Assembly: GCA_018398765.1 (NCBI GenBank)
Contig: JAHBMJ010001429.1
Span: 2,501-13,105 of the forward strand
Source of the DNA: Chromera velia
Lineage: Eukaryota > Sar > Chromeraceae
Reading direction: 5' to 3'
DNA: 10,605 bases
Below the pieces are notes generated by a model, which saw nothing but the letters and a program-made list of their open reading frames with translations, was not told the DNA's origin and ran no database searches. The position numbers were made by a program, and so were the translations under genes. This document shows, in pieces, positions 1-10,300 of the stretch (positions are counted from its first letter, which is position 1; every line of letters starts with the position of its first letter).

Positions 1-502
1 AAGGGTCAGTGCATGGGCCTTTTCAATCAGAGAGAGATTCTTCCCGCATGGGAAGCATCTCCGTGCAAATCTTTTTCTCCCCCCCCCCCTCTGTGTGTGT
101 GTGTGTGTGTGTGTGTGTATTATTTTTTTTCTGTGCTTGTGTGTGGTTTTTGGTACTAAATTGTTTCTGGTTCGGCTTTGCTGCATGGGTCCCCTGTCTC
201 TTCAATTGTTTGATTGGTTTTAAGGAGGAGTGAGAAAACAGAGACAAAGTACTCTGGAACATGCAAGAAGGAAGCAATGAAGAAGATTGATCCATTCGGC
301 TGTCCGGCTTCTGATCTGAGTGTCTGGGAGAGTTCCAATGCGTTCATGAGGGGGGAAGGAAACGAGAGCTGTCGTTCGATTAAAAGAAGAGAAACGGAGA
401 GAAAGAGAATAGAAGACTGTCAGTTTCGTCCTAACGCACATTTCATTTTTGCTCTGAAAGCAAAACCCTCTTATTCTTTCTCTTCTTTGCCTTCCCCCCC
501 AG
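1..502 (+). other. Upstream/intronic stretch with weak candidate 5' exon
   Basis: No exon is firmly supported here. The stretch holds a C run (79-89), a TG microsatellite (92-118), T-rich sequence and, just before 503, a strong polypyrimidine tract ending in CCCCCCCAG, the acceptor of exon 1. The frame from an ATG at 277-279 is open to 418, where a GTCAGT donor would leave phase 1, matching exon 1. This gives a possible first exon of about 47 residues (starting MKKIDPFGCPASDLSVW) and an 84-bp intron. Its second half is purine-rich and low complexity, so it could equally be intron, with the true start off the left edge. Confidence 0.25.
92..118 (+). repeat. (TG)n microsatellite
   Basis: About 13 TG units following a pyrimidine tract with an 11-base C run (79-89). 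Confidence 0.95.
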
Positions 503-607
503 GCGACTTTTCTGCCCTTCTGGAGAAGAACCCCCTGCCTCCTCGGAGACGGTTGACGAATTTGACACTGGACGCGCAGAAGTCGAGCGACGCACTCTCC
601 TTGCCAG
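503..607 (+). CDS. Exon 1 (first supported exon)
   Basis: Opens after a C-rich tract plus AG and ends at CCA G|GTCTGT, phase 1 in and phase 1 out. It encodes 34 whole codons beginning DFSALLEKNPLPPRRR and ending DALSLP; composition is polar with a basic PPRRR patch. The donor GTCTGT is the first unit of a 95-bp TCTG array. The following intron (608-1032) holds that array and then a mixed stretch at 770-970 that is open in one plus-strand and one minus-strand frame. That stretch has no acceptor/donor pair in the required phase, so I call no exon in it. Confidence 0.72.
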
Positions 608-670
608 GTCTGTCTGTCTGTCTGTCTGTCTGTCTGCCTGTCTGTCTGTCTGTCTGTCTGTCTGTCTGCC

Positions 671-702
<32 letters not shown>

Positions 703-2735
703 ATGCCTCAATCGCCCTTTCTGTTGCTTGTTGACACATATGACTGAAAAGGTCCCCATTGCATCTGTGAGACAGATCTAGAGACAATCATGCATGGAGT
801 CTGTGCAAAGCCCTGCATGGCGTCAATGATTAGACGAAGCCTGCTACCTGTCAGCTTCCGGAGTCTTTCAAAAGGCAGCGCATGGAGGGAGGAGCAAAGC
901 ACGCTAACAGCACTCGCCGTCTGCAAAAGAGTTACCAGGGTGTCATTTTGGGACTGCATTGAACGATTTGTGCTCTGCTGAATGGTGTTGCGTCTTCTTT
1001 CGACCAACATGACGTCATCGCGTGACCTGCAGGCATCTCCACGAGAGTGGAGAAGTCCGGAGACAAGAGCGAGAAAGTAGCTTCAGGAGCGAAGAACGCA
1101 GAGATGGTCGAGGACGAAAAGCGACTCTGGACGAGAGGTGAGTGAGTGGGTGGGGGTGAGTGCCTCGGTGGGTCTGTCTGTTGAGACTTCGGGGACGTGC
1201 TTCTCTTGGTTTTTGCGCTTTTGTTTGTATGTGGGGGGAGTCTTGATCTTACTTGGCCTGCACTGCTTGAGGGTGAGTGTTTTCTCTCTGTAGGTCTGCA
1301 TTGCGAAAATGAGCTTCTTTCTCCCCTATTTGCTCGTGACTTTTTCATCCTTTGTCTCAAAATTTCTTTTGACGTATGAATTGGTACACCTGCTTGCATG
1401 TGTTTATGAGTAATGGATGGAGCGCTCTCCCGCTGCGTTCTTTGGTTCTTGTAACACGGCTGGAGTTTCGTATCCAAAAGGCCATCTCCAAAGTTGAAAC
1501 TCGCTGCCTGCCTGCCTGCCTGCCCGCCTCATTAATTGCAGGAACGGAACACTACAGTCTAAATCATATCTCAGGTCGGTCTGTCACATTCGCTTTCTGT
1601 CGAATATTTGGTTTGTCAATCTGCCTGCTGGGCGGACTTTTTGTCTTCTTGTCTCCATCTCGCCTTTAAGGAATTAAGCAGGGGGTCAAAAACGGAGAGA
1701 GAAGCAAAGGAATAGAGAAAGAAGAGAGGAGAAGAGAAAAGCTTTATCTACCTTACCAATGTCCTTCGACTCCTTTCTATACCCACAAGTGGAAGGAAAT
1801 CAAAAAGAATGTTGTCACTTTTAGCCGCAGCCTCTTTCCCCTTCGGTGTCTCCTTTTCTCTTGTGTCGACCCACCACCTGCAGTATCTGTGTGTGGAGGG
1901 AAACGTTGAATGTGCTTGCAATCAACTACATTCCTTCCTTCCTTCCTTCCTTCCTTCCTTGATGTTTGCCTTCTTTCCTTCCTTGATGTTTGCCTTCCTT
2001 CCTTCCTTGATGTTTGCCTTCTTTCCTTCCTTGATGTTTGCCTTCTTTCCTTCCTTGATGTTTGCCTTCTCTCCTTCCTTGATGTTTGCCTTCCTTCTTT
2101 CCTTCCTTGATGTTTGCCTTCCTTCCTTCCTTGATGTTTGCCTTCTTTCTGCCTGCAGACTACCTGAACGAGCAGGACATGGAGGTCGTCACACGGACTC
2201 CCAAATTCCTTCGTGCAATTATCGAGAAGTAAGTCAGCCAGGCTTCTCACAGGAGACAGATCAGCTTTGCGTTTTGACTAACAGCCTCGGTAAGGAGATT
2301 CTGTTTGTCTCGGCAACAAATGCATGATTTGTGTCATGATGCTGCCGTCCCTCCTCGGGGATGAATTTGCTTCGTTTGCTTTGCTCAACTGCTTTCACAC
2401 GAAGGGCACAAGGCGAAGAGAGAAAAGGAAAAAAGGCAGAAATCATAGGATTTCTTTTGAAATCGTGTTTTCGTTTTCTTGTCTCTCCTCTTTTTTCATT
2501 CAAACCACTTGTTCTCTTTTTGCTCTTCCCATGAATTCTGCCTGATTGACATCAGGGCTGACGTCGGACTCGTTCGTCAAATCGTCAGCACACTCGGGTT
2601 TCCTCGACCAAAAGTGTCCGTCCGTCCGTCCGTCTGTTGGTCTGATTGACTGTGTGTGTAGGTTTTGTTAAACGACCGATGACCATCTTTTTCTCCCCGC
2701 AATTTCCCCATTTATCTTTCCTTTGCCCCGCCACC

Positions 2736-2774
<39 letters not shown>

Positions 2775-5700
2775 AAGCCGCTTGTTAAGTGGTTATTTAC
2801 GAATCAGAGAGCCAGTCAGCAGGAAAGATTGTTTTCCAAAGACACCCATGCAGTCGTTGAAGCAAGCGGCAGGAGGACAAAGGGGGCATTATTTGCATGC
2901 GTGTGTCTCTCAGGGAGCTGCATGGATATTTTTTGTGCCCCTCGGATCCTCTCTGCAAGAGCGAAAATGAACGAAGACCGAAAAGGAGAGAGACATACCT
3001 TCTTGTATTCTTCCTTCATTTGAAGACCCTTCCTGTGAAACGAAAAGACGCGCGGGCGTTTGGGTGAACGCCCCCACTCTGTCTGTCTGTTCGCACCTTC
3101 CTTCGTCCCGTCCAGCCTCCTCTTTCCTCCTCTTTCACCCGCATGCAGCAGTGCGTGGCTTCTCACTTTCGCACGTGTTTGTTCCTCTGTCTGTCTGCAG
3201 TGCCCGCAATATTCGCGGTCTGATGAAACGAGTGGGCAACTCTGTGTTCGCCCGTTTTGACGAGAACTCCGACGGTCTGCTGCAAGCGGGAGAGTTCCGA
3301 ACTTTCTGCACCCACCTGACGGACCTCGTACAAGCAGTCAGTTGAAAAAAAAGGAGAGAAAGAAAAGGACAGGGAGCTTTGGACAGAGAAAACTGAAACG
3401 TTGCATAAAAAACCATGTGTCATCATTCCATTCCCATCTGCAAACATGTCAGACACCTCGTTGCTTGCCCGTATTCACGAAGTCAGTCAGTCAGTCAGGG
3501 ATAGGGAGCACCATGCGTAGGCGCGCTGCGGATGCCAGCACGACGCACGTTAGAGGGCTGCGAGGAGACCACGATTCATCCCTTCCCCAGGAAAGTTCTT
3601 GAGAGAGGCAAATCTGTCCTCTCTGAGGTCCAGCCCAGATGCACATTTTCCATTTGTGTGCCTGATGTTCTTTCACTTACGTCTCCTGTTCTGCCTGCAG
3701 TGCGACGGCACCTTCACATTCTCCAGCACCGACGCCAAACAGCTCCAGACAAACTTAGAAGGGACACTGGACGAAGGCTGTAGTCTGGAGGACATAGAGC
3801 CCTTCATCTCCTCCATCTGTCTGATTTGGGATTTTGTCCATGCAGGTGGGTGGGTTGGAAGGGAAGTGGAAGGACAGGGATAGTGCCTCCTCTTCCCTGT
3901 CTGGCTTTGTGTCTCACGTGCGCTCTCTTGATTTCTATTTGGTGATATATTGTGTCGTGGGGGAAATGATCAGGAAGAGAAGAAAGATCAATGTGATTTC
4001 CTGTCGGGGTATGCGCTCTAGAAACAAAAAGGTTCGCCTGTCATTTCAAAATTGTATCAGTTCCCGAAAGTACCCGAGTGACCCTTCCTGCACAACCATC
4101 CTTCTGCTTTTGCCTCTTTTGTCTCCTTATTGTTCTTTCCTTCGAAATCAGCTTCTCTCTTTGCACCAAAACGGCTTCCTCGTATGTCGGCTTCTCTGAC
4201 TTCCTTTCGTTCTCTTATGTTCTCTCTATGTTCAGGCGTCTCCAACTTCAGAGAGGAGGAGGCAGACCCGGACATTCTTGAGGAGGCCAAGAAGACCTTC
4301 GATGACTTTGCACGACCACACAGCACGGATGAGAACTATTTGACTCTGCCGTCAGCCGAGGCAACCTGAATCGTTTCTCTTCTGTTTCCAGACATGCATT
4401 CGAACGAATCTTCTTTCTTTGACTCTATACTAAAAATCCCCATCGGCTTCTCCACGACAGCTGAAAATAATTTTTCATACAGAGTCTTGTTGATCCTTCA
4501 CTCTAGTGGTTCTGTTTCGTGTACGTCCTCGCGGGTTAATTTCTTTTTTGAATTCTTTGTTCGCCACTCGACGGCAATGAAACATTCAAACAGGCAGGAA
4601 CGCAGAAGGGGTTGCAATCAAGCGCCGTTTTTTCTGTTTTGTACATGTTTGCTCAGGCTTGTACCTCATATTTTCTGCCTCCCTGCCTGCCTGCGTGTCC
4701 CTCATTGCAGTGCCCGTTCCCTTGTGCGGCTTGTGAATGACATTCGGAACGTTCTGGAGGGAATGGCGCTTCAGGAAATTAGAGCGGCATGGCTCGACAG
4801 TCAGTCACATGTTTGTATTGTGCAAGGGAGGGATGGAAAGAGCAGAACGGGGTGAAGTTAGCGTGGCTAAACAGGAGGTGAACGCTGCAAGACAGCTCTG
4901 TTGACTGACTCAGTGGCAGTGGACAAAGGGATGGGTGTATCTCGATCCAAAGTGCAATGTCCTTCAATTAGTGCCGTGGGGGGACGAAAGGACACCTTAG
5001 TGTGTTGGGCTGGTTCCAGGAGAGAAATGGATAAACAAACATCTGCCGGTGATGAAAGAGAAAGCATAGGTATCTGATGTGTCAGAGAGCGACATGTTGT
5101 ATCACTGCTTTCGAGTCTGCCTGACTTCATTCTTTTTGCGCTTATTGTTGTTGTCCACTTGCAGTCATTGGGGGTAATTCTTTTTCTTTCACGGATCTGT
5201 TCGTGCCCTTCTACGCCCTCGTGTCGATCAAGCGATACATGGAGGCTGGATTTGGAATGATCAACAAGTTTGTGCAGGTCTGCCTGTCACGTCCCTTCCC
5301 CCGCATCTTTCTTTAGTGTCTAGTTCAGCAATTAAGTCACTTAGCTGTCTTTCTTTTCGTCTTTCTGTAAGAAAGCAGATCGAAACAATAGGTGATCCTC
5401 CCGGTGCTCCGTAAGTATGTGTGAAATATGTGGGCGTATTTGCGTTTCTTTGCACTGCTGCTCGCAATGTCTAAAGCCCCTCCCTTATTTTCGAGGAAGG
5501 AAAGAAATGCAACGGGAAGGGTGAAGTTTCACTGCCTGTCTCGGGAAGCGTCTGGATTAGGAAGTTAGTACAAATGGGTGCATTAGATATGTGCATGCGG
5601 AAAGTATATGAAGGGACGTGGTGGGACGGACAGAGAAAAAGAAGAGACGAAAGACGACATGCAGGACAGCGGCTGCCGATCAATTCACTTCTCCAGTGTC

Positions 5701-7321
5701 TATGAGAGGGAGGAATTGCAGTGTTCTTCCCTGCATGTTTGATTGAGCTCCTGCAGGTGGAGGATACCGAGATTGACGATGGAGAGTGCATGCATTTACT
5801 TTCATACAGAATTCTTTCATATGATTGAGCTCATGAATGCAGGTGGAGGATACAGAGATTGACGACGGAGAGCAGGCGGAGAGACGGAGGGGCCTCACAG
5901 AAACGGCAACTGAGGGCTACTCCCGCCTCTCTGTGGTCGACTTGGCCCTTGCAGATGCAGTCAGGAAGGCAGGACCAGGGGCGGAGTCGGAGGGGAACTT
6001 CGGGCTTGACTTCAAAGTCTTTGGGAAAAGCTTTGCAGGTCGGGGCAGCATGAGTGAGTAGGTCAGTGGACGTCCAGATTGTTGAGCATATTTTTGGATG
6101 GGCTTCGTTCGCATTCCACACAAAGAACCAACACTTGTTGATAAAGATGCGATGCGCAATCGTCCCGTCTATCCAAATGTAAATGGCCTCCTCATGGCGT
6201 TTCATTGCTTGCACGCGAATGCATACTCGTCCCGCCCAAAGCTGGTCGCTTAGTGTCTCTTCAAAGTCAGCCATGTGCTTCAAATAACCTTCATGCACCT
6301 TCTCTTGCCTGCCGATCTCTCTGTTCTTTCTAGCTGTTGACTTCATCTATTAATATTTATCCGCATTGATCCACGGATGGGCGTCTGTGAGCCTGCGCAG
6401 GTCTGGCTGCTGATCCTGAGTGGGTCGAGAGGAACATGCATTTACTTCCATACAGAAAAAGAATTCTGTATGAAAGTAAATGCATGAAAGTAAATGCATG
6501 CGCAGGTCTGGCTGCTGATCCTGAGTGGGTCGAGAGGAACATGTGGCGGTTTCTGTCTCCTGGAGGAATCCTGAGGGAGACAGACGAGTGGACACCCAGC
6601 AGACTTTTGGAAGTTCTCAACAGGATCTTGTGGGACAAACTGCTGGTGGACTATGAGAGACTCCAGCAGGGACTCACAAGGTCAGCAAGCAGAGTGGACG
6701 GCCGGGGGGGGGGGATTCTTCTTTTCTATCTGTCTATCTCTTTTTTTTGTACGGGGCGCATCGAGAGAGATTATCGAACACATCTTTTACTCGTTTTCGA
6801 ATACACTTTGCTGTCTTTATATGCGTGAAATACATGCAGAGTGCACTTGCGAGACATGATCGGCAACTTCTTTTACACCCGCTGCGCCTGTCTGGGCGTT
6901 ACGGCGACTCACTCGGTGATTCGGGCTTTCATGGCGTCTCTGAACAAGCACAGGGAAGCGCACTTCAGAATTCGATGGTTCTCAAAGTCCGTCTGTCAGT
7001 CAGTCTCTTGAATTGTCAATCAGTCTTTCAGTCAGTTAGTCAGTCAGGCAGGCATGGAGGGAGGCAGATAGGGGGGAAAAGAGGATTGACTGCTGATTGC
7101 TGACAGAGGCATGAAGGAATGAATGAAGCGCCTAGCTGAGGATCGAGGATGGAGATTTGGGGACTGGACAGGCAGGCAGGCAGAGAGAACATCAGATAGT
7201 CCATGCATGCAACAAACAGTCTTTCTTTCTTTCAATCGAGGGAACCTGCATGCACTGCAGGCCGGCCAGCGTACCAAGAGAGGCTTATGTTGACAGATGG
7301 ACTGATTCTCTTTTTGTGTCC

Positions 7322-7353
<32 letters not shown>

Positions 7354-10300
7354 TGGTTCCATGAAGAAAAGGAGGGAGAAGAAGAAACATTTAGTCTGTC
7401 GCCCTGTCTCCCTGTCTGCAGGTCTTGTGGAATGCTGGAACGCACTCCCCCTTTCTATGGGGACTTCATGTGCGTCTGCGCAGGTCTGTCTGTTCTGTCT
7501 AACGGTCCTCGATCGGCGTTTCGACTGCTTGCCCTCTGAACACGTCGAGGTTGACATCGTCGCTTTCCAAGTCGTTCTTTCGTTTCCTTCCACCTTTTTT
7601 CTAGTCGTTTTCAGCAAAGGTGCAGACGGACAGGCATGTAGACAGAGCGCAGATTAACAGATAGAGTGAAGATGAGAGTGCGAGAAAACCCACTGACTGA
7701 CTGAGAGAGAATGGGGCTTTTCAGACGGTATTCGGTTGACTGCATGGAGGCAGGGAGGGAGGGAGGGGATGACGAGAATTTATTCAGGAAGGAATTGTGG
7801 AGAAGAGGAATGAAAAACTAAGGGGCAGCAGAGAAAGGAGGGGGGGTTCCTGCATGCATGCATGCATTCTCTACCCCCTAGCTGTCAATTTCTTTCCTTT
7901 CCTTTTGACCCCGAAAGCTACCAAGATGTTCATCTGCATCAGTTCACTTGATCATCGCACAATAAATCAAAGAAGAAACAGAAAAACGGTCGATCATCAC
8001 AGAGAAGCACAGACTACATGCTGCGGAGCGTCGGCGCGACACCCCTACGGAGATCGAGAGGCACCGACTGAAGGCAAACTTCTGCAATTCATTTGATGGT
8101 CGATGGATGCTTCTTCTCTGATATCTTTGGCGACGTTTCGAATCAATTGCAGGAATGATTTCTAAATTGGTCTTGAGAAAGGTGGAGGGAAAGCTTTTCC
8201 CAGCGTCTCGAGAGGTTTGTTTGTTTTTGCTTTTGCGTGTTTTGCACTCAAAGTCTCTCTCTTGATCGCTCTCTGTCTCCTTGTGTGTGTGTGTGTGTGT
8301 GTGTGTGAAGCTCATTTTTGTTTTTTTTTCAGTCTGCCGGTGCTTCATTGTTCCTCCTTATTCGCCATTCTGCTTTTTTCCCTTCCTCCTTTCCACTTCG
8401 ACTCCATTTGGGCCGTCTTTTAGCCTTCTCAAGTGATTGGCTTGCATCCCCTCTTTAAATGATGAATTTCAATTCCTTCGTTTCTCTCTGTCATGCCTGT
8501 CTACCTGTCTGCAGAGTTATGTACTCGAGGGGGCAGCCAAGGCACTCACCCATTTTGTGTTCGAGAGGGACGACGCTCGATTCGGGTGCGTGCGTCAAGT
8601 GGACACACATCTTCCTTCATTATTGTTTTTTCTTTGTTTTGCCGTTCCATGCATCAGATGTTTGCGTGACACTCGCACTCTTCGCTTCTCTCGCACACAC
8701 CCCTGTCAGATCATCTGTTTCTCTCTCACAGAGTAAGGGAGGGAGAGGAAAGCAGGGCAGCGAGGAAAGACTTGAGGCGGTCGAAGAGAGACACCGAAAG
8801 TGTCGATCAAATCGAGTGACTACGTATCAGACGGACTGGCTGGGTGGCGATATGCATGGCTGTATGAGTGCCTCCTTGCTGCAGCGATGCTCTTGTGCTG
8901 CATCGTTCTGTCTGTCTGATTGCTGCCTGTCTGCCTGTCCGTCTGCCTCCCTGCAGATTTTTGAAGTTGTCCGAAGCTCTCTACAACAGTCTCTCAGCAA
9001 AGGTGAATGGAGCTGAAAGGGGACAGAAAGGGAAAATAAAAGGCAAACATCGACCCTTTTTGAATTGCTCTCTTCCCGCCTGGACATATCAAAACATGCG
9101 AATCGATGGGATGAGAGCAAAATTTGTATACTCCTTCCAGGACTTGAAACATGCACTGAGTCGGATTGATTTTCTTTCTCTCAGACGTTGGTCTTCTTCT
9201 TTCCTCTTTCTCCTTCTTCCCCTTGCCCATCTTTGTTCGTATCTTTGTGCACTCTTCTTCTTTTTGTTGTTCTTGTTGTTTTTGTTGTTGTTTGATCATT
9301 CATGCAGTGCGACGGGAGCTCCCAACTTCTTCCTCTCGGGGAACGGGGACGCCGAATTGAGGTCAGGCAGTCTGTCTGTTAGTGAGATCGATCGTTGGTT
9401 TGCGTTCCTGTGGGGGTGTGGTTGTGCCTTTTGATGTCTTTTGTTCTCTGTTGAACTGACGAAAGACAGACCGGAAAAGAGAGGCAGAAGCAGACACAGA
9501 AAGTAACGCGTTCTAAGCATTTGGAGGGAGATCGTGAGTCAGGTCGGAGCCCCTTGATCATGTCCGTTCTGCTCGTCAAGCATTTTTCAGTCTGAAAATG
9601 AGGAGAAGGTTTCGATATCTGTGGTGGAAAGTTGGGGCCTTCTCCCTCAATTCCAACTCCATGCATGTCTTCCTCTTCTACCCTTTAGCATCATCTCCCA
9701 TTTCTTGCCCATGAGTGCCACCCCAACCTTGTCTTTGTCTCTCTACCCTTCTTTCTCTTCCTCTCTCTATCTCACTCTGTCTTGCTGAGTGTCTTCCCGT
9801 CTGCCTGCCTATTTGTCTCTTTCTCAGGTCGTAGAGGTTGAGGACTGTCTAAGTCTTTTGAGTGCTCACTGGTCGTTTGAGTGGATGAGGAGAGTGACCT
9901 TCCTCACCCATCTGTTCCTCGCAACAGGTGCGTGGAGGGGGGGAGGAACGTAATCAAATGACTCCTTTCCTTTCCTTTCAGTAAATTCTGACTGCCTGTG
10001 AGTCTATGGGCAGAGACATATTGTTGTCCTCAGTCAGTCAGTGAACTATGCATTTAGGAGACGTTTGGTTGGGTGCACGCTTTGCTCAACGCCCCCTCCC
10101 TTAGCTTCTTTGTCTCAAGTTCCCTTTCCACAATTCATATACTGACTCTGTATGGATTGCGCATCTTTACGACAATCAAGACATTTCCTGAATTCTTTTG
10201 TTTGGAATGAAATGGGAAAATCCCCCCACCCGGACTGGTGGAAGCCTGCCTTTTCTACTCGACTTTCTACCCTATCATAATTCAAAGTCAAACATACGCA

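Noticed and set aside
220-759. Open frames rich in TDRQ or SVCL repeats
   Set aside because: These are translations of the TCTG microsatellite. The part overlapping exon 1 is explained by the spliced gene.
770-985. Possible exon in intron 1 (both strands protein-like)
   Set aside because: No acceptor/donor pair gives phase 1 in and 1 out; in-frame stops appear in the required frame.
1240-1280. Possible small exon ending at GTGAGT (1273)
   Set aside because: No acceptor yields a stop-free segment with phase 1 on both sides.
932-1477. Minus-strand 181-residue open frame
   Set aside because: It runs across exon 2 and repeat-rich intron, with low-complexity Ser/Pro/Thr/Lys composition and no start context; it is best seen as a shadow.
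1777-2327. Long open frames on both strands over the minisatellite
   Set aside because: The 24-bp unit is a multiple of three and so opens frames on both strands; the translations are simple repeats (for example RRQTSRKE) with no independent support.
5657-5756. Possible extra coding sequence just before copy A (open frame into CTGCAG|GTGGAG)
   Set aside because: It would require a 26-bp intron or leaves an unmatched phase with exons 9 and 10.
7851-7867. TGCA repeat as a regulatory operator
   Set aside because: It is a simple self-complementary microsatellite within an intron, with nothing to mark it as a protein site.
8732-8779. Charged phase-2/2 open segment after CTCTCACAG in intron 16
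   Set aside because: Borders are acceptable, but inclusion would interrupt the EF-hand-like loop formed by exons 16 and 17, and the composition is low-complexity purine-rich.
9003-9434. Read-through of exon 17 into intron 17 as one long exon
   Set aside because: The frame stays open, but it then contains T/TTG-rich low-complexity sequence and cannot connect to exon 19; splicing at 9003 and 9308 fits both neighbours.
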